From contig JAEXMK010000006.1 in NCBI GenBank assembly GCA_023444445.1, positions 1-38,167 on the forward strand: a stretch of 38,167 bases of DNA, read 5' to 3'. The position numbers were made by a program, and so were the translations under genes. The DNA comes from Pseudomonadota bacterium. GTDB taxonomy: Bacteria; Pseudomonadota; Alphaproteobacteria; Rhizobiales; Rhizobiaceae. How positions within the stretch are numbered: position 1 is the stretch's first letter; every line of letters starts with the position of its first letter. Below, piece by piece: positions 16,291-25,327 of this stretch. The notes beneath the pieces are model-generated. The model did not search any database. It worked only from the letters and a program-made list of their open reading frames with translations, and had not been told where the DNA came from.

Positions 16291-17388
16291 ATGAAGATCG
16301 CCTTTTATTCGCCGCTCAAATCGCCCAACCATCCCGTTCCCTCCGGCGACCGGCTGATGGCCCGACTTCTGATGAAGGCGATGACAATGGGAGGCCATGA
16401 CGTTTCCGTCGCCTCGGAGCTGCGCAGCTTTCTGAAACGACCGGACGATCCCGCAAGGCCATCGCTCGCCGATGAGGCCAGGCTCGAAATCGAAACGATC
16501 GCGGAACAATGGCGTCAGGACGGCGCACCGGACCTCTGGTTTTGTTATCACCCCTACTACAAGGCCCCGGATCTGCTCGGCCCGGAACTGGTGAAGCGTT
16601 TCGGCATCCCCTATGTGACCGCCGAGGCATCCTATTCGCCGAAACGCAACAATATGGGTTGGCAGGCGGTTCAGGACGCGCTGCTCGCCGCATTGAACGG
16701 GGCCGCGGTCAATATCTGCTTCACCGCGCGGGATCGCGAGGGGCTTGTGCGCGCTTCCCCTAGCCTGCAATGGACCATGTTACCGCCCTTCATCGACGCC
16801 GAGGCGTTTCGCGGCAGCGTGCCCCGGCCACACCCATCAAGGCTTATCACCGTCGCCATGATGCGGGCGGGCGACAAGCTCTCAAGCTATCGTAGCCTGT
16901 CCGAAGCGCTCGCTTTATTGCCTGAAACTCTCGGCTGGACGCTGGATATCGTCGGCGACGGCCCGGAACGCGCGGCCGTGGAGGCCATGTTCAGCGCGTT
17001 TCCCGATCACCGCCTTGTCTGGCACGGGGAAAAAAGCCCGACAGACATCGCGGCGCTTCTTTCAAGAGCATCCCTCTACGTCTGGCCGGGCCATGGCGAG
17101 GCCTATGGTCTCGCCTATCTTGAAGCGCAGGCTTCCGGCCTGCCCGTTGTGGCCGAAAAAGTTGCCGGTGTTCCCGAAGTGGTAAAATCCGGTACCACAG
17201 GATTACTGACACCAGAAAATGATACAGCCGCTTGTGCCGAGGCGATCAAGACCCTGCTCGGCGATGACAGGCAGCGTGAGGAACTGGCAAAGGCGGCCCG
17301 CCAATTCGTCATCAATGAACGATCTCTGGAAAACGCCGCAACGAAGCTGAACCATATCCTTTTGCAGGCAAAGGCACGACGATCATGA
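16291..17388 (+). CDS. Glycosyltransferase family 4 (GT-B)
   Basis: A 365-residue GT-B glycosyltransferase. The C-terminal nucleotide-sugar site carries the retaining-enzyme EX7E motif at Glu270-Glu278 (EAYGLAYLE), preceded by VGDGPER (221-227) and followed by GLPVVAEKVAGVPEVV. The N-terminus (MKIAFYSP) is the usual start of the acceptor Rossmann domain and supports the chosen ATG. No strong Shine-Dalgarno sequence is visible. Its stop overlaps the start of the deacetylase-like gene (ATGA), so the two are coupled. Together with the divergent nucleotide-sugar dehydrogenase it probably builds a cell-surface or secreted glycan. Donor and acceptor are unknown. Confidence 0.9.
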   Translation: MKIAFYSPLKSPNHPVPSGDRLMARLLMKAMTMGGHDVSVASELRSFLKRPDDPARPSLADEARLEIETIAEQWRQDGAPDLWFCYHPYYKAPDLLGPELVKRFGIPYVTAEASYSPKRNNMGWQAVQDALLAALNGAAVNICFTARDREGLVRASPSLQWTMLPPFIDAEAFRGSVPRPHPSRLITVAMMRAGDKLSSYRSLSEALALLPETLGWTLDIVGDGPERAAVEAMFSAFPDHRLVWHGEKSPTDIAALLSRASLYVWPGHGEAYGLAYLEAQASGLPVVAEKVAGVPEVVKSGTTGLLTPENDTAACAEAIKTLLGDDRQREELAKAARQFVINERSLENAATKLNHILLQAKARRS

Positions 17389-18128
17389 GTCTGGAAAAAC
17401 TCAACGCGGCACTGGATGAATGCAGCCGACGCGGCATGAAGGCCGATCTCTGGCTCCGGGACGACGATGCGGTGGAACCGACAGCGGCTCTCGATGCGTT
17501 TCTTGATCTTTGCAGCAGCTTTTCCGTCCCGGCCACTCTCGCGGTCATTCCCGAAATGACGACGGAGAAGCTCGCAACACATCTGGATGCCTCCGACATT
17601 GCGGAGGTCGCCGTCCACGGCTGGTCCCATACGAACTACGCCAGCGCCAATGAAAAGAAACAGGAACTCGGGCCGCATCGCGACCCGGCCGTCGTGCTTG
17701 ATGAATTGCAATCCGGACTGGAGAAGCTTCATGACCTGCATGGCAGGCGTCTGGTGCCGATGCTGGTGCCACCGTGGAACCGCATCGACGCCGGTATCGT
17801 GAGGAGTCTGGCGGATATCGGATATCGCGCTTTGTCCGTCTTCGGACCTGAAAAAGATACCGTCCCGCCTTGCCTTAACACCCATGTCGATGTCATCGAC
17901 TGGCACGGCAGCCGCGGCGGCCGGGAAGACGACATCCTGTTTTCCGAGACCGCCGCCCGCATCCTGCGCACCGCCGACGAGGGCGGCACGACCGGCTTCC
18001 TCACCCATCATCTCGTGCATGACGACAATGTCTGGCGCTTTCTGCGGCGGCTTTTCGAGGTAACCACCGGGCATCCCGCCGCCCGCTGGCGTTCCTCGAA
18101 GGACCTCGTCAACGAGATATCACCATGA
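17385..18128 (+). CDS. Polysaccharide deacetylase (NodB-homology) family protein
   Basis: A 247-residue carbohydrate esterase-like protein. Candidate motifs are RDDDA (25-29) for the metal/base Asp, HGWSH (78-82) for the two metal His residues, and PPWNR (129-133) in place of the usual RxPxG/Y motif. A later HLVHDD may provide the last catalytic His. It has no signal peptide, so it would act on a cytoplasmic or lipid-linked saccharide, probably the product of the coupled GT4 gene. The divergent form of motif 3 makes the exact reaction (sugar N- or O-deacetylation) uncertain. Its 3' end overlaps the convergent GT32 gene by 9 bases. Confidence 0.82.
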   Translation: MSLEKLNAALDECSRRGMKADLWLRDDDAVEPTAALDAFLDLCSSFSVPATLAVIPEMTTEKLATHLDASDIAEVAVHGWSHTNYASANEKKQELGPHRDPAVVLDELQSGLEKLHDLHGRRLVPMLVPPWNRIDAGIVRSLADIGYRALSVFGPEKDTVPPCLNTHVDVIDWHGSRGGREDDILFSETAARILRTADEGGTTGFLTHHLVHDDNVWRFLRRLFEVTTGHPAARWRSSKDLVNEISP

Positions 18129-19082
18129 CTTCCAGGCGATCAGCATCCCGCTGTCCTGCAGGGCGAGTTTCTGTCTGATCTCTTCTACCGCCTCCAGCGG
18201 CGCACGGTCGGCAAGAACCGCGGCGACAAACGACGCCGGCGCAAGACTGATACTTCCCGCCCGGGCGATGACGGTGAAGATCAGTGGACCGGTAGACCAC
18301 CAAGCCGGCGCACGCGGCATTTCCTCGATGATCCCGGGAAAAGCCTCAAGCATCTTGCGGAAGACCGGATGCCCGGCCGGGGCGGCAATGAAGGAATTGG
18401 CAAGCAGCATGCTGCCCTGCCCCGTATCGCGCGGCGTTTTCTCGTCAAACGCCGTCAGCCCCGCCAAAGGCAGGAAGGCATCGAAACTTATGTCATCACG
18501 CGCCGGATACCAGTCGCAGTCGAGATAGATGCCGCCAAAACGCTCCAGCAGGATGTAACGGGCCACATCCACAGCACCTGGATAATCGCCTTCGCCAAGC
18601 ATCCTGTTAAAGATGCTATTCGAGAACACGCCCTCCCGCTCAAGATCGGCCTCCCGCCAAAGGCGATACTCATAACCATGCTGTTCGGCATGCGTGGCCC
18701 AAGCCTTGACCGATACCGGCGGCGCTTTTTCCCCAATCCATATTTGGTGAATGAGCCGCGGCACATCCTCCCGGCTTTTGAGATTGATAACGCGCCGTTC
18801 ATCGGGGGAAAACCGGGCATATTTTGCGAGCGTTTGTGGCGGCGGAACCAGCGTGTATTGATAACCGATCCGAGCGACGAGATCGCCTTCGGCCTTGGCT
18901 AGACGCAGCCGCGCGGCATGCAGCCGGCGTGGCAGGCCGAGCACGGTTCGCTCACCCATCAGATGCCCGTCTTTTGCTGCAACCAGCGATAAGAGAAGCG
19001 CATTGGCTTCCGCATATTGGCCGCCATTTTGCAACTGTCGGGCTTTATCCAACTGGGCGTCATAATATTTCTTGTCGGACAT
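18120..19082 (-). CDS. GT32-type DXD sugar transferase (capsular polysaccharide/Och1-like)
   Basis: A 320-residue protein. An N-terminal region of about 100 residues, rich in helix, is followed by a GT32 domain: PRLIHQIWIG (108-117), then YPGAVDVARYILLERFGGIYLDCD (167-190), with the metal-binding DXD at 188-190. Members transfer mannose or other hexoses in capsule, LPS or glycan synthesis. The ATG at 19082 is chosen because AGGA lies about 5 bases before it; the frame extends 14 codons upstream without such a site. It is divergent from the ABC importer operon and convergent with the deacetylase-like gene. Donor sugar unknown. Confidence 0.85.
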   Translation of the reverse strand: MSDKKYYDAQLDKARQLQNGGQYAEANALLLSLVAAKDGHLMGERTVLGLPRRLHAARLRLAKAEGDLVARIGYQYTLVPPPQTLAKYARFSPDERRVINLKSREDVPRLIHQIWIGEKAPPVSVKAWATHAEQHGYEYRLWREADLEREGVFSNSIFNRMLGEGDYPGAVDVARYILLERFGGIYLDCDWYPARDDISFDAFLPLAGLTAFDEKTPRDTGQGSMLLANSFIAAPAGHPVFRKMLEAFPGIIEEMPRAPAWWSTGPLIFTVIARAGSISLAPASFVAAVLADRAPLEAVEEIRQKLALQDSGMLIAWKSW

Positions 19083-19292
19083 GGATCCTCGTTCCAAAGC
19101 GTCCGTTAACATATCACCAAACAAAGGCGTTCAGGCAAGCAGCCACATTTAGGAAGCCGGCTTTGAATTTGCTAAACAATTCGATGTTTCAGAGGCATAG
19201 ACAGACAACAAACCCTGCGATAACGTGAATTTAAGCCCTCCTGAACAATTGCCACAAGGCAACGATAAAGAGACGGCAAGGAAACTTTTGGC
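19083..19292. promoter_or_regulatory. Divergent promoter region before the importer/glycosyltransferase operon
   Basis: A 210-base non-coding spacer between divergent genes. AAGGAAA at about 19277 lies 8-10 bases before the ATG at 19293 and is the likely ribosome binding site. I see no long inverted repeat or clear -35/-10 pair. Confidence 0.4.
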
Positions 19293-21185
19293 ATGAGCGC
19301 TGGCGCAGATTTGCTCCGTATTGAAAATCTGCGGGTCTCTTTTTCTCTCATGGGCGGCACCATTGATGCCGTCAGGGGCGCAAGTCTCCGTATTCTTCCG
19401 GGAAAGGTTACGGCTCTTGTCGGCGAGTCCGGATCGGGAAAGTCCGTCATCGGCCAAACCATCATGGGCATCCATCCCAAGACGGCGCGCGTGAACGGCC
19501 GCGTGCTGTTTACCGATCCCGTAAATGCCGCAGCCGGCCCCATCGATCTGCTGCAATTGCCGAAGGACGGGAGGGAAATCCGCTCAATACGTGGAAACCG
19601 CATCGGCCTGATTTTTCAGGAGCCGATGACCTCATTTTCGCCGCTGCACACGATCGGTAACCAGATCGATGAAGCGCTGCGCATCCACAGCATTCTGTCA
19701 CCGGCGGAACGTGCGGAAAAAATACATGAGACGCTTGACCTCGTAGGGTTTCCCAAGCCCAAAAAGGTCGTGAACATGTATCCCTTCGAATTGTCGGGCG
19801 GCATGCGCCAGCGCGCGATGATCGCCATGGCGCTGATCTGTCGCCCCGCACTGCTCATCGCCGACGAGCCGACCACCGCGCTAGATGTGACGATACAGGC
19901 GCAAATTCTCAAGCTCCTGCGCGACCTCCAGAGCCGGCTCAACATGAGCATGCTGCTCATTACCCACGATCTCGGCGTGGTCGCCAATATCGCCGACGAA
20001 GTGGCCGTGATCTATCAGGGCGAGATCATGGAGGCGGGTACGGTCGATGACATTTTCAAGGCATCGGCCCATCCCTATCTCAAGGGCCTGATGGCCGCCG
20101 TGCCGCATTTCGACATGAAGCCCGGCGAAAGGCTGAAGGCGCTGCGCGAAATCAAGGTGGACCACGAAAGCCTTGTCGGTAAAAAGACCGCCGCAGTCAA
20201 CAAAACCCCCGGCCCGCTCCTGACCGTGGACAATATCAGCAAGACCTTCACAACTCGAAAGTCCAGCTGGTTCCGCAAAGGCGACGCCAACGCGACGAAA
20301 GCAGTCGACAGCGTCAGTTTTGACATCCGTCGTGGCGAATGCCTCGGGCTGGTCGGCGAAAGCGGCAGCGGCAAGACCACCGTCAGCAAAATCCTGATGC
20401 GGGCGGTTCGCCCGGATGAAGGCGCGGTGACCTTCCACCGGCAGGGGGGCGATATCGACGTGCTCAATGCCAAGGATGGCGAACTGAAGGAACTGCGATC
20501 TAAGATCCAGATGGTCTTTCAGGACCCGATTTCCTCGCTATCGCCGCGCATGACGGTTGGCAACATCCTGAGTGAACCGCTGGAAATTCACGGACGCGGG
20601 GATGCCAAATACCGGGCGGAAAAAGTCCGTGGCCTTGTGAGGGCGATCGGGCTGGGCGAAAGCGCACTGAACCGCTACCCCCACAGTTTTTCCGGCGGCC
20701 AGAGGCAGCGTATCGGTATTGCAAGAGCACTGGCGCTCGGCCCGGAACTCTTGATCTGTGATGAACCCGTCTCTGCCCTGGATGTGTCCGTTCAGGCGCA
20801 AATTCTCAATCTTCTGAAGGATTTGCAGCAGGATCTTGGGCTGACCTATCTTTTCATTTCGCACAATCTCGCGGTCGTGGATTATATGGCCGACCGCGTG
20901 GCCGTCATGTGCGAGGGCCGCATCGTGGAGCTGGCGCCACGGGAAACGCTGATGCGCTCCCCGGTTCACCCCTACACAAAATCCCTGCTTGCCGCCGTTC
21001 CTTTCCCCGATCTCGATCGCCCGCTCGATTTCCGCACCATCGGCAAGATCAGCGCGACGGGCAAATTCGACTGGGGCAAGCAGTTCCGTGATGAGGGTGA
21101 TGGCAAGATGATATCAGCCGATCTCGGCGAAGGCCATTTCGTCCTCGCCAACGGAAATGCCGACATCCGGGAGCTTCGCCCTTGA
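19293..21185 (+). CDS. ABC importer ATPase with two fused nucleotide-binding domains (Dpp/Opp/Yej type)
   Basis: A 630-residue fusion of two peptide-importer ATPases. NBD1 has Walker A GESGSGKS (44-51), signature LSGGM (167-171) and Walker B with DEP (191-193). NBD2 has GESGSGKT (355-362), signature FSGGQ (466-470) and DEP (490-492). Both appear catalytically intact. The double-NBD arrangement is that of YejF-like proteins. It energises uptake of oligopeptide-like or other bulky solutes through the two permeases encoded downstream. The stop codon overlaps the TTG start of the binding-protein gene, and all four importer genes are packed together. Confidence 0.95.
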   Translation: MSAGADLLRIENLRVSFSLMGGTIDAVRGASLRILPGKVTALVGESGSGKSVIGQTIMGIHPKTARVNGRVLFTDPVNAAAGPIDLLQLPKDGREIRSIRGNRIGLIFQEPMTSFSPLHTIGNQIDEALRIHSILSPAERAEKIHETLDLVGFPKPKKVVNMYPFELSGGMRQRAMIAMALICRPALLIADEPTTALDVTIQAQILKLLRDLQSRLNMSMLLITHDLGVVANIADEVAVIYQGEIMEAGTVDDIFKASAHPYLKGLMAAVPHFDMKPGERLKALREIKVDHESLVGKKTAAVNKTPGPLLTVDNISKTFTTRKSSWFRKGDANATKAVDSVSFDIRRGECLGLVGESGSGKTTVSKILMRAVRPDEGAVTFHRQGGDIDVLNAKDGELKELRSKIQMVFQDPISSLSPRMTVGNILSEPLEIHGRGDAKYRAEKVRGLVRAIGLGESALNRYPHSFSGGQRQRIGIARALALGPELLICDEPVSALDVSVQAQILNLLKDLQQDLGLTYLFISHNLAVVDYMADRVAVMCEGRIVELAPRETLMRSPVHPYTKSLLAAVPFPDLDRPLDFRTIGKISATGKFDWGKQFRDEGDGKMISADLGEGHFVLANGNADIRELRP

Positions 21186-23083
21186 TCACGCGTCGCACCA
21201 CCCTTGCCCTCTTGGCCTCCGTTTTCCTGCCGGCCTATGCGCGCGCGGCCTATGTCGATCCGACTTATTTCAAGGAAAAACGCGAAAAGGGCGAGTTGCC
21301 CGACGTGGCCGAACGCCTGCCGAAAAACCCGCGCGTCATCGACATGAAAGCGCTTGGCCGTGAGCCGGGAAAACATGGCGGCTCGGTGCGTATGCTCATT
21401 GGCGGCCAGCGTGATATCAGGCTTATGCCGATCAGCAACTATGCCCGCCTGGTCGGTTACGACGAAAAATTCGAGCTGCATCCAGATATCCTGGAAAGCT
21501 ACGACGTCCAGGAAGAACGCATCTTCACCTTCAAGCTGCGTGAGGGCCACAAGTGGTCTGATGGCAGCGATTTGACGTCTGAAGATTTCCGCTATTTCTG
21601 GGAGGATGTCGCCCTCAACAAGGAAATCCACAAGGGCGGCCCTCCTATCGAACTTCTGGTCAACAACAAGCCGCCGCTGATCGAGGTCATTGATCAGCTG
21701 ACGGTGCGTTACACCTGGGACGGCCCCAACCCGGATTTTCTGGCGAAGCTCGCCGCCGCCTCGCCGGCACGGCTGTTTTTGCCGGCGGCCTATATGAAAC
21801 AGTTCCACGTCAAATATCAGACGCCGGAAAAGCTCGCGAAGCTCATCAAGAAAAACAAGGCGGACGACTGGAGCGGCCTGCACATCAAGATGTCACGGCA
21901 GGTTCGTCCGGAAAATCCTGATCTGCCAACGCTCGATGCCTGGCGCAACACCACTGCGCCGCCCGCCGAACAGTTCGTGTTCGAACGCAACCCCTATTAT
22001 CATCGTGTCGATGAAAACGGGCTGCAACTGCCCTATCTCGACCGCTTCCTGCTGAACGTCACCTCGTCCGACATCATCTCGGCCAAGACGGCCTCCGGCG
22101 ACAGCGACCTGCAATATTTCGGCCTCGACTTCGCCGACTACACCTTCTTGAAGGACGCTGAAAAGCGTTTCCCGCTGAAGGTCAATCTCTACAAGCGCTC
22201 CCAGGGCTCGCGCATCGCACTGCTGCCCAATCTCAATTGTGCCGACCCGGTCTGGCGCAGCGCTTTTCAGGATGTACGCGTACGCCGGGCGCTGTCGCTC
22301 GCGATCAACCGGCACGAAATCAACATGGTCTGTTTTTACGGACTGGCAAAGGAAAGCGCCGATACCGTTCTGCCGGAAAGCCCGCTTTACCGGCAGGAAT
22401 TTGCGGACGCCTGGAGCGCCTTCGACCGCGCAACGGCCAATAAGCTGCTTGATGAAGCGGGTCTCGACAAGCGCGACAATGCCGGACTTCGGCTGCTGCC
22501 GGATGGGCGTCCGGCCTATATCATCGTCGAGACGACAGGCGAAAGTACGCTCGAAACAGACGTGATGGAGCTGGTGACGGATCACTGGCGGCATATCGGC
22601 ATTGCCGTTTCCGTTCGCCCCACCCAGCGCGATGTTTTCCGCAAGCGCGCCATGGGCGGTGAGGTGCTGATGTCGGTGTGGATGGGCATGGACAATGGCG
22701 TGCCGACACCCGACATGCTGCCTTCCGGCCTTGCGCCCACGGGGGATGACCAGTTGCAATGGCCGGTCTGGGGCATTCATTATCTTTCCGGCGGCCGCGA
22801 GGGCAAGGAGCCCGATCTGCCGGAAGCAGCCCATTTGCTCGATCTTCTGAAAAAATGGCGCAGAAGCGTCACCGAGGAAGAACGTGAGGCGATCTGGCTG
22901 GAAATGCTTGGCATCTATACGCAGCAGGTATTCTCTATCGGCATCGTCAACGGCGCGCTGCAACCCGTCGTCCATGTCAAACGCATGCGAAATGTGCCGG
23001 AGAAGGCACTCTTCGGCTTTGAACCCACATCCTATCTCGGCGTCTATATGCCGGATGCCTTCTGGTATGACGGAGACGCCTGA
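21182..23083 (+). CDS. Extracellular solute-binding protein, family 5 (SBP_bac_5)
   Basis: A 633-residue periplasmic binding protein, longer than typical DppA (about 535) and nearer to YejA-type proteins. The N-terminus has a signal sequence with RR at positions 4-5, a hydrophobic core and a likely cleavage after AYARAA (residue 22); the twin Arg makes Tat export possible. SBP family 5 features include the segment SYDVQEERIFTFKLREGHKWSDG followed by LTSEDFRYFWED. The start is TTG at 21182, overlapping the ATPase stop, with GGGAG about 10 bases upstream. It delivers substrate to the permease pair. The ligand is unknown, and the three glycosyltransferase genes downstream make a glycopeptide or murein-like ligand conceivable. 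Confidence 0.93.
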   Translation: MITRRTTLALLASVFLPAYARAAYVDPTYFKEKREKGELPDVAERLPKNPRVIDMKALGREPGKHGGSVRMLIGGQRDIRLMPISNYARLVGYDEKFELHPDILESYDVQEERIFTFKLREGHKWSDGSDLTSEDFRYFWEDVALNKEIHKGGPPIELLVNNKPPLIEVIDQLTVRYTWDGPNPDFLAKLAAASPARLFLPAAYMKQFHVKYQTPEKLAKLIKKNKADDWSGLHIKMSRQVRPENPDLPTLDAWRNTTAPPAEQFVFERNPYYHRVDENGLQLPYLDRFLLNVTSSDIISAKTASGDSDLQYFGLDFADYTFLKDAEKRFPLKVNLYKRSQGSRIALLPNLNCADPVWRSAFQDVRVRRALSLAINRHEINMVCFYGLAKESADTVLPESPLYRQEFADAWSAFDRATANKLLDEAGLDKRDNAGLRLLPDGRPAYIIVETTGESTLETDVMELVTDHWRHIGIAVSVRPTQRDVFRKRAMGGEVLMSVWMGMDNGVPTPDMLPSGLAPTGDDQLQWPVWGIHYLSGGREGKEPDLPEAAHLLDLLKKWRRSVTEEEREAIWLEMLGIYTQQVFSIGIVNGALQPVVHVKRMRNVPEKALFGFEPTSYLGVYMPDAFWYDGDA

Positions 23084-23084
23084 T

Positions 23085-24083
23085 ATGCTGCGGTATATAA
23101 TCAAGCGCATCCTCGTCATGATCCCCACATTGATCCTCATCTCGATGCTGGTCTTCACCATCATCGAACTGCCGCCGGGCGATTATTTCGAAAGTTATGT
23201 CGCTGAGCTTCGCGCCATGGGCGAAACGGCAAACCTTGCCGAAATCGAGGAACTGCGTACCCGTTACGGTTTCGACCAGCCGGCACCGATTCGCTATTTC
23301 CGCTGGGCGACCGGCATGCTGGTCGGCGATTTCGGTTATTCCTTCGAATATCAGCTGCCGGTCAGCGACGTGGTAGGAGACCGCCTGTGGCTGACGGTTC
23401 TGGTTTCCTTCGTCACCATCATCGTCACCTGGTTGCTTGCTTTTCCGATCGGTATCTATTCCGCCACGCATAAATACAGCTGGGGCGATTACGGGCTCAC
23501 CTTCCTCGGCCTGCTCGGAATCGCCATCCCCAATTTCATGCTGGCTTTGATCCTGATGTATTTCGCCAATATCTGGTTCGGCATCTCCATCGGCCATCTG
23601 ATGGACAGAGAATATCTGAACCAGGCGATGAGCTGGGCGAAGTTCAAGTCGATCCTTGAACATATCTGGATACCCGTCCTCATCATCGGCACGGCTGGCA
23701 CGGCCGGCATGATCCGTCGCCTGCGCGCGAACCTTTTGGACGAATTGCAGAAACAATATGTCGTGACCGCCCGCGCCAAGGGTCTGCACCCCTTCAAGGT
23801 GCTGATCAAATATCCGTTGCGCATGGCGCTGAATTTCTTCATCTCGGATATCGGCTCGATCCTGCCTGCGATCATATCAGGCGCGGAAATCACTGCCGTC
23901 GTCCTATCGCTCGAAACCACCGGACCGATGCTCATCCGGGCTTTGCAAAGCCAGGATATGTATCTGGCCGGTTCGTTCCTGATGTTCCTCGCTTTCCTGA
24001 CGGTGATTGGCGTGCTGGTCTCGGATATCGCCCTTGCCATACTCGACCCGCGAATCCGCTTCGGAGGTGGTAACGTCAAATGA
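23085..24083 (+). CDS. ABC importer permease, DppB/YejB-like
   Basis: A 332-residue inner-membrane permease with an N-terminal helix (MLRYIIKRILVMIPTLIL), a large periplasmic loop, then five further membrane segments. The EAA-type cytoplasmic loop is around YVVTARAKGLHPFKVL. The ATG at 23085, one base after the binding-protein stop, fits the family N-terminus; the open frame extends upstream only inside the binding-protein gene. Its stop overlaps the start of the second permease gene (ATGA). Confidence 0.94.
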   Translation: MLRYIIKRILVMIPTLILISMLVFTIIELPPGDYFESYVAELRAMGETANLAEIEELRTRYGFDQPAPIRYFRWATGMLVGDFGYSFEYQLPVSDVVGDRLWLTVLVSFVTIIVTWLLAFPIGIYSATHKYSWGDYGLTFLGLLGIAIPNFMLALILMYFANIWFGISIGHLMDREYLNQAMSWAKFKSILEHIWIPVLIIGTAGTAGMIRRLRANLLDELQKQYVVTARAKGLHPFKVLIKYPLRMALNFFISDIGSILPAIISGAEITAVVLSLETTGPMLIRALQSQDMYLAGSFLMFLAFLTVIGVLVSDIALAILDPRIRFGGGNVK

Positions 24084-25255
24084 CTTCATCCATTCCGAAC
24101 CCTGGCGAAGCCCTGCCCCACTACGTCTCGACCGCGCCTTTTGACCCGTCGCTGATCGAACCCAACACGTCGGGCATGGCGGCCTTCAGCAAAGCGTCGC
24201 AACTGAAGCTCATGTGGTGGCAGTTCCGCCAGCACAAGATCGCGGTGTGGTCCGGTGCTTTTCTGGTGGTACTTTACCTTTCGATCCTGATCAGCGAGTT
24301 CCTGGCGCCCTACAATCTCCATACCCGCAATATCGAGCATATCTACGCGCCACCGCAGGCGATTCACCTCTTCAATGACGGCAAATTTGTCGGCCCCTTC
24401 GTGTATGGCCGGGAAATGACGCTCGACATGGACAATCTGCGCCGCGTCTACCGCGATGTGCCGACGGATGTTCAGCCGCTGCGTTTCTTCTGCAAGGGCG
24501 ATACCTATCACTTCTGGGGCATGTTCGAGGGCAGAACCCATCTCGTCTGCCCGGCAGAAGGCGGTGAATTGTTCCTGCTTGGCACAGATCGGCTCGGCCG
24601 TGACGTGCTGTCCCGCATCATCTACGGTGCCCGCATTTCGCTGACCATCGGCCTCCTCGGCGTCGCCATGAGCTTTGTTCTCGGCATTGTGATCGGTGGT
24701 TTGGCGGGTTATCGCGGCGGCACGTTCGATCTGATTGTTCAACGCATCATCGAGGTCCTGCAATCCATTCCAAGCATTCCGCTGTGGCTGGCGCTTGCCG
24801 CCATCATGCCGGTTACCTGGAGCCCGATCCTCGTCTATCTCGGCATCACCATCATTCTCGGCATGCTGGACTGGACGGGGCTCGCACGCGCCGTGCGCTC
24901 TAAATTGCTGGCGCTTCGCGAAGAAGACTATGTTTTGTCTGCGCAATTGATGGGTGCGGGTACACCGCGCATCATCGGCAGACACCTTATTCCCGGCTTC
25001 ATGTCACACTTGATCGCGTCGGCAACGCTAACGATACCTGGCATGATTCTCGGCGAGACCGCGCTCAGCTTCCTCGGGCTTGGTCTCAGGCCTCCGATCA
25101 CAAGTTGGGGAATTCTGCTCACGGAGGCGCGCAGCGTCAGCGTCATTGCGCTATATCCGTGGCTTCTCATTCCGACGATCCCGGTCGTTCTCGTCATTCT
25201 GGCCTTTAATTTCTTCGGCGACGGACTACGTGATGCTGCGGACCCCTTCAAATAA
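24080..25255 (+). CDS. ABC importer permease, DppC/YejE-like
   Basis: A 391-residue permease. A cytoplasmic N-terminal tail of about 50 residues precedes the first membrane helix (VWSGAFLVVLYLSILISEFL). A periplasmic loop of about 95 residues follows, longer than in DppC, before GTDRLGRDVLSRIIYGARIS, the hallmark of this family. The EAA loop is near REEDYVLSAQLMGAGTPRII. It pairs with the preceding permease. The gene is followed by a 72-base gap with no visible terminator, so transcription probably continues into the glycosyltransferase genes. Confidence 0.94.
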   Translation: MTSSIPNPGEALPHYVSTAPFDPSLIEPNTSGMAAFSKASQLKLMWWQFRQHKIAVWSGAFLVVLYLSILISEFLAPYNLHTRNIEHIYAPPQAIHLFNDGKFVGPFVYGREMTLDMDNLRRVYRDVPTDVQPLRFFCKGDTYHFWGMFEGRTHLVCPAEGGELFLLGTDRLGRDVLSRIIYGARISLTIGLLGVAMSFVLGIVIGGLAGYRGGTFDLIVQRIIEVLQSIPSIPLWLALAAIMPVTWSPILVYLGITIILGMLDWTGLARAVRSKLLALREEDYVLSAQLMGAGTPRIIGRHLIPGFMSHLIASATLTIPGMILGETALSFLGLGLRPPITSWGILLTEARSVSVIALYPWLLIPTIPVVLVILAFNFFGDGLRDAADPFK

Positions 25256-25327
25256 AATGGAATACGCCTTGATACACTGCCCTTCCGACGCCGCCTTCAT
25301 CGTGAAAGGCAAACAGAGGTGTGGCCC

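Noticed and set aside
22884..23084. N-terminal extension of the first permease
   Set aside because: It overlaps the binding-protein coding sequence in another frame. The ATG at 23085 gives the family N-terminus.
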